A DNA stretch of 19,371 nt from an uncultured Collinsella sp. (GCA_958407555.1 CATYJC010000025.1:1-19371); one strand, 5' to 3'. Counted from the first letter of the stretch, positions 8,342 through 15,720 are shown. Program-made: numbers and translations. Notes: generated by a model not told the origin, from the letters alone.

Positions 8342-9048
8342 ACGCAGATGCAATCTTTAATTTTGGCGAGTTTCTTCTCACCGATCCCCGATACGCGCAT
8401 AAGGTCATCGACCGAGGCAAAGGCCCCGTTTTGCGTCCGTTCGTCGATAATTGACTGGGCCATAGAAGGCCCGATGCCCGAAAGCGTCTGCAGCTCCGCC
8501 GCACTTGCCGTATTGATATTCACAAGTCCCGACGAAGACCCTGTACCAGGGGTCGTGGAAGCGCCGCTTTCGGCGCCGCCGACGGCCGCAGCCGTTTGTT
8601 GCTCCCCTACCGTCGGCACATAGATCTTTTGACCATCGGTGATCTTGGACGCACGGTTAAGACCCGTCACATCCGCCTCGGCCGTAAGCCCTCCGGCGGC
8701 ATCAATCGCCTGGGACACCCGCGCTCCATCTTTAAGCCGGTACACGCCAGGCTTCACAACGGCGCCATCAACATCGACGTACACCTCGGCAGCAGAAGAG
8801 CTCTTGGCAGACGGCTCATCGGCATCGTCAGGAGAGGCATCCCCGGCCCCGCGCACATCCGAGGCGCTTGCCTCATCACTACGCTCAAACGATACGTCGC
8901 TGGAGTGACCACCAAAACCTGCCATCGCCAAGCCGATCGCGGCGGCAATGACAACCAGGATCGCCACGACCATCGCCTTATGGCCGAGCAGCTTTTCTGC
9001 CCAGCGGTCCATCCGTTTAACCCGTTCGTGTTGCTCGCGCTGCGCCAT
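8338..9048 (-). CDS. comEA: ComEA, membrane-anchored DNA receptor for uptake
   Basis: A 236-residue protein. It has a basic cytoplasmic N-terminus, one transmembrane helix (about residues 25-45), an acidic Ser/Ala/Asp-rich linker (50-87), an SLBB domain (YVDVDGAVVKPGVYRL, 90-105, continuing to ~146), a Gly/Ser-rich linker, and a C-terminal double helix-hairpin-helix (VNINTASAAELQTLSGIG from ~176, then SGIGEKKLAKI at 220-230) that binds DNA. This is the standard Gram-positive ComEA architecture, capturing DNA outside the membrane for ComEC. ATG at 9048 is preceded by GGGAGG 8 bases upstream; a longer in-frame start (9111) is Cys/Trp-rich and has no SD. It ends in CICV, leaving two cysteines in the extracytoplasmic tail. 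Confidence 0.93.
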   Translation of the reverse strand: MAQREQHERVKRMDRWAEKLLGHKAMVVAILVVIAAAIGLAMAGFGGHSSDVSFERSDEASASDVRGAGDASPDDADEPSAKSSSAAEVYVDVDGAVVKPGVYRLKDGARVSQAIDAAGGLTAEADVTGLNRASKITDGQKIYVPTVGEQQTAAAVGGAESGASTTPGTGSSSGLVNINTASAAELQTLSGIGPSMAQSIIDERTQNGAFASVDDLMRVSGIGEKKLAKIKDCICV

Positions 9049-9218
9049 AGCAAACACCTCCCAACACCATCGTGTCAGGAAACGAACGCCGCAGCCTCCG
9101 CACGCCCACACCGGTTTTCGCGGTCAAACCAAAAGCTGACCAAAACCTTGCGGAAAAGTGTCCATGTATTCAGGCACACGTCGACAAATGAACCGTTTAT
9201 CGCCTAATGCCCAGATAC
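9049..9218. other. intergenic region upstream of comEA
   Basis: About 170 bp between the thiI terminator and comEA. I see no gene and no convincing paired sigma-70 hexamers, so comEA may depend on an activator or an alternative sigma factor. It contains, on the minus strand, AAACGGTTCATTTG (9185-9198). The same 14-mer occurs upstream of adhE (18074-18087). Confidence 0.5.
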
Positions 9219-9252
9219 AAAAAGACCGACGATGCAAAATCACCGCCGGTCT
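9219..9252 (-). terminator. Rho-independent terminator after thiI
   Basis: Minus strand AGACCG (9247-9252) pairs with CGGTCT (9223-9228). An inner partial CG pairing and a long loop lie between, and a T run follows at 9223-9219. It begins 10 bases after the thiI stop and closes the mihF-gmk-rpoZ-thiI operon. Confidence 0.8.
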
Positions 9253-9262
9253 ATACACAACA

Positions 9263-10507
9263 TTATTCGTGATCTTGGTAAATCTCACGTGGAGCGAGCT
9301 CGGAATGTTTGCGTTTTAAGGTCTTAGGGGCCTTATACGTGTTGCTCTCGAAGTCGATATACTCGGTCTGTTTGAGCAAACGCTCAATCATCTCCTCGTG
9401 ATCGAACAGCTCCCAAGCCTCGTGCACGGCATCGGGTTTGGCGTGCGTCTCGGGGCGGCGCGGCATAAAAAGCGTGCAGCAATCGGGAGCAGCCTCGGTC
9501 GAGATATCGAAGGTACCGATTTCCTCAGCGCGTGCGATGATCTCCTGCTTGTCCGAACCGATCAACGGACGGAACACGGGGATCTTCACGGCCTCGTTGA
9601 CGGCCATGATGTTCTCGAGCGTCTGGGAGGCAACCTGACCGAGCGATTCGCCGGTCACGATAGCCTTGGCGCCCTCGATATGCGCGATGCGCTCGGCAAC
9701 CGAATACATGATGCGACGGTACATGATCACGCGCAGGTTGCTGGGGCAGGTAACCGAAATCTCGCGCTGGCAGTCGCCAAACGGGACTACGTACAGGCGA
9801 CCGATCTGGACACCTGGCTCAAGCGCACGGATGATGTCCTGCACCAAATACTCGCTCGTATCGGGCGTCTGCGGACGGCCGGAAAAATGTACCGGCACGC
9901 ACACCGCGCCGCGGCGCGCGAGCATCCAGGTCGCCACCGGAGAATCGATGCCCGAGGAAAGCAGCGTCACGACCTTGCCGGCAGAACCCACCGGCAGACC
10001 GCCCACGCCGCGCTCGGAGCGCGCATACACATAGACGCTACCCTGGACCACCAGCACGTGCACCATCGCGTCGGGATCGTGCATCTGGACCTTTTTATCG
10101 GGAAACGCCTCGCACAGTACCTCGCCAACCTGTCGATTGATATCAATCGAGGTGAGCTCATAGTCGGTGTTAGAGCGCTTGGCATGCACCTTAAACGACT
10201 CGAAGGGACCAAATTCGCGCAGCGCCTTCACGGCGGCGGCGCAGTACTCCTGCGGGTCGCGGTTGGTGTGGTACGCCAGGGACACGCGGGCAACGCCGGG
10301 GACGGTGCGAATGACGCGCGCCGCCTCGTCGGCCTGATGCTCGTTAAAGGTCACGAGGATATAACCGGAAATTCGAGACACGGCATTCACGGAAAAGGCG
10401 GCCAAGGCCGCCTTGATGTTATCCATGAGGATATGCTCAAAATGTGCGCGGTTCTTGCCCTTCAGTCCAACCTCGTGATAGTGGACCAGGCAGACGCGGG
10501 CTGCCAT
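9263..10507 (-). CDS. thiI: ThiI, tRNA 4-thiouridine / thiamine thiazole sulfurtransferase
   Basis: A 414-residue protein with the ThiI order: an N-terminal ferredoxin-like segment (VHYHEVGLKGKNR, 8-20), a THUMP domain (~60-165), and a PP-loop ATPase domain (TLLSSGIDSPVATWML, motif at 184-189). ThiI adenylates U8 of tRNA and transfers sulfur to it; in many species it also supplies sulfur for the thiamine thiazole. No rhodanese domain follows, as in Bacillus-type ThiI, which takes sulfur directly from a dedicated cysteine desulfurase. C343/C344 (PDCCTLFMP) match the conserved cysteine region. The PP-loop reads SSGIDS rather than the common SGGxDS. The ATG directly abuts the rpoZ stop (TAAATG) without a clear SD, implying coupling. 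Confidence 0.94.
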   Translation of the reverse strand: MAARVCLVHYHEVGLKGKNRAHFEHILMDNIKAALAAFSVNAVSRISGYILVTFNEHQADEAARVIRTVPGVARVSLAYHTNRDPQEYCAAAVKALREFGPFESFKVHAKRSNTDYELTSIDINRQVGEVLCEAFPDKKVQMHDPDAMVHVLVVQGSVYVYARSERGVGGLPVGSAGKVVTLLSSGIDSPVATWMLARRGAVCVPVHFSGRPQTPDTSEYLVQDIIRALEPGVQIGRLYVVPFGDCQREISVTCPSNLRVIMYRRIMYSVAERIAHIEGAKAIVTGESLGQVASQTLENIMAVNEAVKIPVFRPLIGSDKQEIIARAEEIGTFDISTEAAPDCCTLFMPRRPETHAKPDAVHEAWELFDHEEMIERLLKQTEYIDFESNTYKAPKTLKRKHSELAPREIYQDHE

Positions 10508-10789
10508 TTAGGCTTCAGCAACCTTGTGGCCGAGCGCCTTCTCATAACGGGCCTCGTCGTAGGAGATATCGCCGTCGACGATCTCGTCCATAGCCATCGA
10601 GATGGTATCGGCACCGGAGAGTGCAATGGTGATGTCGTCGACATCCTGAACGGCGAGCACGCGGTTGTGCTGGCCACGCAGCATGCTGTTAATGTCGCAG
10701 GCACGCTTGGAGGCAAGCGAGGCGAGCAGGAAGCGGTTGTGATCGGTCTTCTCCAGAAGATCGTCAATGCAAGGCTTTACAACGGACAC
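10508..10789 (-). CDS. rpoZ: RNA polymerase omega subunit
   Basis: A 93-residue protein with the Rpb6/omega core: KPCIDDLLEKTDHNRFLLAS followed by LASKRACDINSML. Omega helps fold and recruit the beta-prime subunit of RNA polymerase. The start is GTG at 10789, supported by AAAGGA 10 bases upstream within the end of gmk; a nearer GAGG is only 3 bases away. The gmk-rpoZ gap is 5 bp. The gmk-rpoZ pairing is widely conserved, which backs the call for this small protein. The C-terminal half (SGADTISMAMDEIVDGDISY) also fits omega proteins of Gram-positive bacteria. Confidence 0.92.
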   Translation of the reverse strand: MSVVKPCIDDLLEKTDHNRFLLASLASKRACDINSMLRGQHNRVLAVQDVDDITIALSGADTISMAMDEIVDGDISYDEARYEKALGHKVAEA

Positions 10790-10794
10790 GGACC

Positions 10795-11364
10795 TCAGAT
10801 CCTTTCATGCATATCGAGAACGCGAACGAGCTCATCGGTCGCGCGGTCGAGATCGTCATTCACCACGACGTCGTCGTAGCGGTCGGCAAGGGCAAGCTCA
10901 TGGGCGGCGTTTGCCATACGCAGCTCGATCGTCTCGGGCGTCTCGGTACCGCGACCGACCAGACGCTCGCGGAGCACCTCGAGCGAAGGCGGCTTGATAA
11001 AAATCAGCACGGCCTCGGGGAAACGCTCCTTGACCTGCAAGGCACCCTGGACATCGATCTCCAAGATTAGAGACGAACCAGAGGCAAGCTTGGATGTGAC
11101 CTCGCTCACCAAGGTGCCGTAGCAGTTACCGTGGACCTCGGCCCACTCAACAAACTCGCCGTTTGCCACGCGGCGGTCGAACTCCTCGCGCGTCAGAAAA
11201 AAGTAATTGACGCCGTCGACCTCACCTTTGCGTGGGGCTCGCGTGGTAGCCGAAACCGTCAGGCCCAGGTTAGAGCGACGCTCGCGCACACGAGTGACGA
11301 GCGTGCCCTTGCCTGCACCTGACGGTCCAGAAATCACAAAGAGCTTTGAATCCTGAGCGCTCAC
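10795..11364 (-). CDS. gmk: Guanylate kinase
   Basis: A 189-residue enzyme that phosphorylates GMP to GDP, of typical family length. The Walker A loop GPSGAGKGT is at residues 13-21. The GMP-binding signature SATTRAPRKGEVDGVNYFF follows at about 38-56, and the lid-region arginines are in LRERLVGRGTETPE. The start is GTG at 11364, directly abutting the TAA of mihF (TAAGTG), and no SD is visible, so it is probably translated by coupling from mihF. Positioned between mihF and rpoZ as in mycobacteria and streptomycetes. Confidence 0.96.
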   Translation of the reverse strand: MSAQDSKLFVISGPSGAGKGTLVTRVRERRSNLGLTVSATTRAPRKGEVDGVNYFFLTREEFDRRVANGEFVEWAEVHGNCYGTLVSEVTSKLASGSSLILEIDVQGALQVKERFPEAVLIFIKPPSLEVLRERLVGRGTETPETIELRMANAAHELALADRYDDVVVNDDLDRATDELVRVLDMHERI

Positions 11365-11673
11365 TTATTTGGTCAGCTGCTCGAGGAGCTGCTCGCGCTG
11401 ACGGACACCGAGGCCCTGGACGCGACGGGTAGCGGAGATGCCGAGCTCCTCCATGATCTTGGCGGCCTTGGCCTTGCCATAACCGGGCAGGGACTCGATG
11501 AGGGTGGAAACCTTCATGCGGGAAGCGATGGGGTCATCGGAGTTGAGCACGGACTCGAGGGACTTCTCGCCCTTCTTGATCTGCTCGCGAAGCTCAGCGC
11601 GGGCGTGACGTGCGGCAGCAGCCTTCTCAAGAGCCTGCTTGCGCTGCTCGTCGGTAAGCTGAGGGAGTGCCAT
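11365..11673 (-). CDS. mihF: Actinobacterial integration host factor (mIHF/sIHF type)
   Basis: A 102-residue basic protein strongly resembling the actinobacterial IHF family, which is unrelated to the HU-fold IHF of Proteobacteria. The N-terminus MALPQLTDEQRKQALEKAAA is followed by a helix with charged repeats and by a helix-two-turn-helix-like domain (MKVSTLIESLPGYGKAKAAK), then the RRVQGLGVRQREQLL tail. Members bind and bend DNA, shape the nucleoid, assist phage integration in mycobacteria and are often essential. The start at 11673 has GGAGG 5 bases upstream. An in-frame ATG at 11685 would overlap this SD and is rejected. It leads the mihF-gmk-rpoZ-thiI operon. It is also one of the best hints that the organism is an actinobacterium. 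Confidence 0.95.
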   Translation of the reverse strand: MALPQLTDEQRKQALEKAAAARHARAELREQIKKGEKSLESVLNSDDPIASRMKVSTLIESLPGYGKAKAAKIMEELGISATRRVQGLGVRQREQLLEQLTK

Positions 11674-11711
11674 TCGAACCTCCAAATAGTTGGGTTATAT
11701 CTGATGCAATA

Positions 11712-11750
11712 ATTGGCATTTTAGCACGTAAAACGCACTAAATGCCCAAT
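11712..11750. repeat. inverted repeat over the mihF promoter
   Basis: ATTGGCATTTTAG (11712-11724) and CTAAATGCCCAAT (11738-11750) are imperfect inverted repeats (about 12 of 13 bases pair, with small bulges). They cover the -10 and the expected -35 position of the mihF promoter, so they could be an operator or a cruciform. Confidence 0.55.
11718..11726 (-). promoter_or_regulatory. mihF operon promoter, extended -10
   Basis: Minus strand TGCTAAAAT: TAAAAT (11718-11723) with TGn upstream. The -35 at 17 bp is poor (GGCATT). Predicted start near 11711, leader about 38 nt before the mihF ATG. Confidence 0.5.
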
Positions 11751-11775
11751 CGACGGCACCATAGATTAGACGATA

Positions 11776-11870
11776 CCTGCGAAAAGTGCAATATACGGAG
11801 GTCAAAGTTAAGCCCCTGACCTGCGATTCCACACAAAGGATGGGAAAGTTTTCGCAGGCACAGGGGCTAA
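11776..11870. repeat. inverted-repeat cluster between pyrF and mihF
   Basis: Two arms, TTAAGCCCCTGACCTGCGA (11808-11826) and TCGCAGGCACAGGGGCTAA (11852-11870), pair over nearly their whole length with one bulge and one mismatch and a 25-nt loop. A further CCTGCGAAAA at 11776-11785 is the exact inverse of TTTTCGCAGG at 11849-11858. No T run follows in either direction, so a classical terminator is not indicated. It may be a mobile or REP-like intergenic element or a structured RNA 3' end for pyrF. The remaining bases 11871-11913 show nothing further. Confidence 0.6.
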
Positions 11871-11913
11871 TTTGTGCTAATGAGACCCAAAAGTGGTGAC
11901 TTGAGGGAATCTT

Positions 11914-12630
11914 TTAGGCGACGTTTTCGACCAGCTCGGCAACGATGGCGTCAAATGCGGCAACAGGGTCGTCGGCACCGGTAATGGGTCGACCCACCAC
12001 GATGTGGCTCGCGCCGCGCTCGATAGCCTGAGAAGGCGTCGCCACGCGGGATTGATCACCCAAGGCGGCACCCACCGGACGCACGCCCGGAGTCACGATC
12101 AGCGCGTCGGGGCCGAGCAGCTCGCGCATGTCATGGGCCTCCATCGGCGAGCACACGATACCGTCGATGCCGTTAGCCTGGGCAAGCTTCGCCAGGCGGG
12201 CTGCCTCCTCGGCCACGGGCGAATCGACGCCGATCTCGACCAGCGCATCCTGGTCCATGCTCGTGAGCACGGTAATGGCGACAAGCTTGGCGCGGTCCTC
12301 GCGCGCCTCCTCGGCACCCTCGCGGCAGGCAGCGAGCATAGCGCCCGAGCCCAGACCGTGAACCGAAAGTAGGTCGGCACCGGCAAGCGAGGCCGAACGG
12401 GCGGCGCCGCGCACCTGATGCGGAATGTCATGGAACTTGAGGTCGAGGAAGACCTTAAAGCCCAAGTCCTTGAACGTCTTGACGATCTCGGGGCCCTCAG
12501 CGTAATAGAGCGTCATGCCGACCTTGAGCCAAGCGGCATGACCAGAAAGCTCGTGGGCGAGCTCGAGTGCACGCTCACGGTCGCAGTCGAGGGCGACGAT
12601 AACGCGGTCGCGGGCATCGGTCTCTAGCAT
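11914..12630 (-). CDS. pyrF: Orotidine 5'-phosphate decarboxylase
   Basis: A 238-residue TIM-barrel enzyme converting OMP to UMP, the last step of pyrimidine synthesis. The length fits the group I (bacterial, ~230-245 residue) subfamily. The catalytic signature DLKFHDIP is at residues 63-70 (D63, K65, D68). VTPGVRP and IVVGRPIT form the phosphate-binding end of the barrel. ATG at 12630 overlaps the pyrD stop by 7 nt, with AGGTG 8 bases upstream. The same frame stays open far upstream into pyrD, but that extension is a Cys/Arg/Gly-rich shadow of pyrD and is excluded. Last gene of the pyr operon; no ordinary terminator follows it. Confidence 0.96.
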   Translation of the reverse strand: MLETDARDRVIVALDCDRERALELAHELSGHAAWLKVGMTLYYAEGPEIVKTFKDLGFKVFLDLKFHDIPHQVRGAARSASLAGADLLSVHGLGSGAMLAACREGAEEAREDRAKLVAITVLTSMDQDALVEIGVDSPVAEEAARLAKLAQANGIDGIVCSPMEAHDMRELLGPDALIVTPGVRPVGAALGDQSRVATPSQAIERGASHIVVGRPITGADDPVAAFDAIVAELVENVA

Positions 12631-13547
12631 TCGAAAGCACCTACCAGTTCGTTGATGTCCTTCACGCCCTGGGACTCCGCCCAGGCCTCGAGCTCGTGCG
12701 CGATCTTGAGCGAAGCGCACGGATCGACAAAGTTGGCCATGCCGACCGACACGCAAGTGGCGCCAGCCAAGATAAACTCGGCCGCATCTTCGCCCGTCAT
12801 GACGCCGCCGACACCGTTGATGGGGATATCGACGGCCTGAGCGACCTCCCAGACCATGCGCACGGCGATGTGGTGGCACAGCGGGCCCGAAAGGCCGCCC
12901 TTGGGCTTAGCCACGCGGGACTTGCGGGTATGAACGTCGATGGCCATGCCCTGGATGGAGTTGATGACCGAAAGGCCATCGGCGCCGGCGGCCTCGAGAG
13001 CCTTGGCAATCTCGGCAACGTTAACCGGAGCCATCTTTACGAACAGCGGCTTATCGGTCACCTTGCGGCAGGCAGCCATAACGGCAGAGGCGCCCTCGGG
13101 CGAGGAGCCCATGGCGGCACCGCCGGCGGCAATATTGGGGCAGCTGACGTTGATCTCGTAGCCGGCAGCCCAGGGGCACAGCTCGACATACATCTCGAGC
13201 GCGCGGACAAACTCCTCGACGGAGTGACCGGCGACCTGGCAGATGACCTGGCAACCGTCATTGGAGAGCTGCTCGAGCCACGGACCGGACTCACGGGCAA
13301 AGGCGGCCACACCGGGGTTCTGAAGGCCCACGGAGTTGATCATGCCGCCCGGGATCTCGGCCATGCGAGGCGCGGGGTTGCCGGGCCAGGGCTCGGCAGC
13401 ACAACCCTTGGTGGTGATGGCGCCCAGTTGGGAGACATCAAAGAAGTTCTGGAACTGCCATCCGTAGCCAAAGGTACCGGCTGCGGTGTTGATGGGGTTC
13501 TGCATCTTGACGCCGCCGAAATCGACGGCCATGTTCACGTTACCCAC
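12624..13547 (-). CDS. pyrD: Dihydroorotate dehydrogenase class 1B, catalytic subunit
   Basis: A 307-residue FMN TIM-barrel enzyme oxidising dihydroorotate to orotate. Cys136 in YEINVSCPN is the catalytic base that marks class 1 enzymes. GGMINSVGLQNPG and the FMN-phosphate motif NGVGGVMTGEDAAE are intact. The neighbouring pyrK shows it is class 1B, using NAD+ through the PyrK flavin/iron-sulfur subunit rather than quinones or fumarate. Start GTG at 13547 shares one base with the pyrK stop (TAGTG) and has no good SD, which suggests coupled translation. GTG 13538 and ATG 13532 are alternatives that would shorten the protein by 3-5 residues. Confidence 0.95.
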   Translation of the reverse strand: MGNVNMAVDFGGVKMQNPINTAAGTFGYGWQFQNFFDVSQLGAITTKGCAAEPWPGNPAPRMAEIPGGMINSVGLQNPGVAAFARESGPWLEQLSNDGCQVICQVAGHSVEEFVRALEMYVELCPWAAGYEINVSCPNIAAGGAAMGSSPEGASAVMAACRKVTDKPLFVKMAPVNVAEIAKALEAAGADGLSVINSIQGMAIDVHTRKSRVAKPKGGLSGPLCHHIAVRMVWEVAQAVDIPINGVGGVMTGEDAAEFILAGATCVSVGMANFVDPCASLKIAHELEAWAESQGVKDINELVGAFEC

Positions 13548-14338
13548 TAGAAGACCACCACCTTGGAAGCATCAAACACGGGGCCGCACATGCAGGCGCC
13601 CTTCATACCGTCGACCGTCTCGACATTGCAGGTGTTGCAGGCGCCAAAGCCACAGCTCATCATGCGCTCGAGCGACACCTCGCAGTACGCGCCGGCCTCG
13701 GCGGCAGCGGCGGCGACCTTCTTCATCATGACGGCGGGACCACAGCTGGCGACGTAGTCGTAACCGCCCTCGCCGAGCAGCTCGGCGGCAGGATCGGTGC
13801 AGAAGCCGTGCGTGCCCAACGAGCCGTCGTCGGTGCATACGTTGACCGTAGCTCCCAGCGCGCGGAACTCATCGACGCCCACGGCCTTGGACGCGGTGCC
13901 AAAGCCCAGACATACGTCAACGTCCACGCCCTGCTCGGCAAGCATGCCAGCCAGGCAGAGCACGGGCGGAACGCCAATGCCGCCAGCGACGAGCAGCGCC
14001 TTCCTGGTGCCCTCGGGCACGAGCCAGCCGCGGCCGCCGGGGCCCAACAGATTAGAGGTGGAACCGGGAGCCATCTGCGACAGACGGCGGGTATCGTCGC
14101 CCACGACGGCGTACCACAGCTCAACGGTGCCGGCCTCGGCGTCGGCGCGGTAGTAGCTCAGAGGCACGCGAAGCAGCGAGGACGCATCGCCGGGCACGGC
14201 GATGTTCACAAACTGACCGGGCTTGAGCGCACTTGCAAGCTTGGGGGCCGAGATGACGAGCGAGAAGATGCCGTCGGCGATCTCCCGGTTCGAGACGACC
14301 TCGAAGTCGTGCATGCGTGCAGTGGAAGGTGTGGGCAT
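13547..14338 (-). CDS. pyrK: Dihydroorotate dehydrogenase electron transfer subunit (FAD, 2Fe-2S)
   Basis: A 263-residue ferredoxin-reductase-like protein that passes electrons from PyrD to NAD+. An N-terminal FAD barrel (RVPLSYY near residue 60) and an NAD-binding domain (LLVAGGIGVPPVLCLAGML) come first. The C-terminal 2Fe-2S site has cysteines C229, C234, C237 and C249 in the pattern CGFGACNTC...CxxGPVF. C251 is an additional cysteine directly beside the cluster. ATG at 14338 has TTGGAG 5 bases upstream. A 92-bp gap with two hairpins separates it from pyrC, the only sizeable gap in the operon, so pyrK-pyrD-pyrF may be expressed at a different level from pyrRBC. Confidence 0.94.
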   Translation of the reverse strand: MPTPSTARMHDFEVVSNREIADGIFSLVISAPKLASALKPGQFVNIAVPGDASSLLRVPLSYYRADAEAGTVELWYAVVGDDTRRLSQMAPGSTSNLLGPGGRGWLVPEGTRKALLVAGGIGVPPVLCLAGMLAEQGVDVDVCLGFGTASKAVGVDEFRALGATVNVCTDDGSLGTHGFCTDPAAELLGEGGYDYVASCGPAVMMKKVAAAAAEAGAYCEVSLERMMSCGFGACNTCNVETVDGMKGACMCGPVFDASKVVVF

Positions 14339-14353
14339 AGACGCTCCAATCCC

Positions 14354-14369
14354 CCATGCGGTTGCATGG
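14354..14369 (-). promoter_or_regulatory. small hairpin just before the pyrK SD
   Basis: CCATGC/GCATGG, 6-bp perfect stem with a 4-nt loop, ending a few bases before the pyrK SD on the minus strand. It could tune ribosome access to pyrK. Confidence 0.35.
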
Positions 14370-14378
14370 TCTAAACGA

Positions 14379-14410
14379 ATAGAAAGCGCGGCACCGCAAG
14401 GGCGCCGCGC
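14379..14410 (-). terminator. terminator-like hairpin between pyrC and pyrK
   Basis: Minus strand GCGCGGCGCC (14401-14410) pairs with GGTGCCGCGC (14386-14395), 10 bp with one G-U, loop 5 nt. An interrupted T stretch (TTTCTATT) follows. It lies 20 bases after the pyrC stop. The weak T tract suggests partial termination or 3'-end protection of a pyrRBC segment rather than a full stop. Confidence 0.55.
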
Positions 14411-14430
14411 ACAAAAGCGATAAGGCTATG

Positions 14431-15720
14431 CTAGCAGATGCAGCCGTCGGCAAGCGTCTGTTTACCGCCGACAAACACATCGGTGGCACGACCGGTAAGC
14501 GTGCGACCGGCGAAGCCGGAGTTCTCGGCACGCGACTCGTAACCGCCCTCGCCAACCGTCCAGGTTGCGGCGGGGTCGAACACGGTCAGGTCAGCAACGG
14601 AGCCCGCCTTGACCTGAACCTGGTCGAGGCCCAGGATCTCACGCGGTTTGATGGCCATGAGCTCGACCATGCGGCCCACGCTCATCTTGCCCGTGTTGAC
14701 CAGCTCGGTGAGCACGAGCGACAGCGAGGTCTCGAGGCCGATCATGCCAAAGGGCGCAAGCTCGAACTCGCGGGCCTTCTCCCACGGGGTATGGGGAGCG
14801 TGATCGGTGACGATAACGTCGACGGTACCGTCGATGACGCCCTGGCGGATAGCCTCGGCATCCTCCTCGGTACGCAGCGGCGGATTGACCTTGAGCGAGG
14901 TGTTGTAGGTCTCGTCCAGGTCGTTCTCGGTCAGGAACATGTGGTGCGGAGTGGCCTCGCAGGTAACCTGAACGCCAGCGGCCTTGCCGGCACGTACGAT
15001 CTCCAGGCCATGGGCGGTAGAGATGTGCTGGATGTGCAGCTTGGCACCAGTCAGCTTGGCGATCTCGATGTCGCGAGCGATCTGGAGCTCCTCGCCGGCA
15101 GCCGGCCAGCCCTCGAGAGCCAGACGGGTCGACACCTTGCCCTCGTTGATCTGACCGTGGCCGACCAGGTCCTCGTCCTGGCAGTGGCTCATAAAGACCT
15201 TGCCGAACATCTTGCCGTAGTCCATGCAGCGGCGGAGCATGCCCGCGCCCTGCACGCCGCGACCGTCGTCGGTGAAGGCGACGGCGCCGTGGGCGACCAT
15301 ATCGCCCATCTCGGACATGGCCTCGCCCTTAAGACCGCGGGTCATGGCGCCCGACGGATAGACGCGGCAGTGACCGACCTCGGCAGCGCGGGACTTGACG
15401 AACTCCACGACGGTGCCGTTATCGGTGACGGGATCGGTGTTGGGCATGGCGCACACGCCGGTAAAGCCGCCCTTGGCAGCCGCGCGGGTGCCGCTCTCGA
15501 TGTCCTCTTTGACCTCATAGCCGGGCTCGCGAAGGTGAACGTGCATATCCACCAGGCCGGGGACGAGATACTTGCCGGAAAGGTCGCGGACCTCGGCTCC
15601 CTCGACGGCGAGATTCTCGCCGACCTCGGCGATCTTGTCGCCGTCAATCAGGACGTCAACGACACCGTCAAGCTCGACGGACGGGTCGACGACGTGGGCA
15701 TTCTTAAGAAGCAAGGCCAT
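14431..15720 (-). CDS. pyrC: Dihydroorotase, type I
   Basis: A 429-residue zinc amidohydrolase that closes carbamoyl-aspartate to dihydroorotate. Metal ligands of the class I enzyme are visible: DMHVHLREPG (H60, H62), H179 in MSHCQD, H232 in HIQHIS, and catalytic D306 in VTDHAPH. MPNTDPVTDN and ATPHHMFLTE are also conserved. Length and motifs fit the active type I family rather than the inactive PyrX-type homologues that lose these histidines. ATG at 15720 overlaps the 3' end of pyrB by 17 nt and has GGAGG 8 bases upstream. An in-frame ATG at 15876 lies deep in pyrB and is excluded. Confidence 0.96.
   Translation of the reverse strand: MALLLKNAHVVDPSVELDGVVDVLIDGDKIAEVGENLAVEGAEVRDLSGKYLVPGLVDMHVHLREPGYEVKEDIESGTRAAAKGGFTGVCAMPNTDPVTDNGTVVEFVKSRAAEVGHCRVYPSGAMTRGLKGEAMSEMGDMVAHGAVAFTDDGRGVQGAGMLRRCMDYGKMFGKVFMSHCQDEDLVGHGQINEGKVSTRLALEGWPAAGEELQIARDIEIAKLTGAKLHIQHISTAHGLEIVRAGKAAGVQVTCEATPHHMFLTENDLDETYNTSLKVNPPLRTEEDAEAIRQGVIDGTVDVIVTDHAPHTPWEKAREFELAPFGMIGLETSLSLVLTELVNTGKMSVGRMVELMAIKPREILGLDQVQVKAGSVADLTVFDPAATWTVGEGGYESRAENSGFAGRTLTGRATDVFVGGKQTLADGCIC

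Noticed and set aside
9398..10879. 493-residue plus-strand frame over thiI, rpoZ and gmk
   Set aside because: Spans three recognisable genes on the opposite strand; shadow of high-GC coding DNA.
12631..12879. N-terminal extension of pyrF
   Set aside because: In-frame but wholly inside pyrD, Cys/Arg-rich, and not part of the decarboxylase family.
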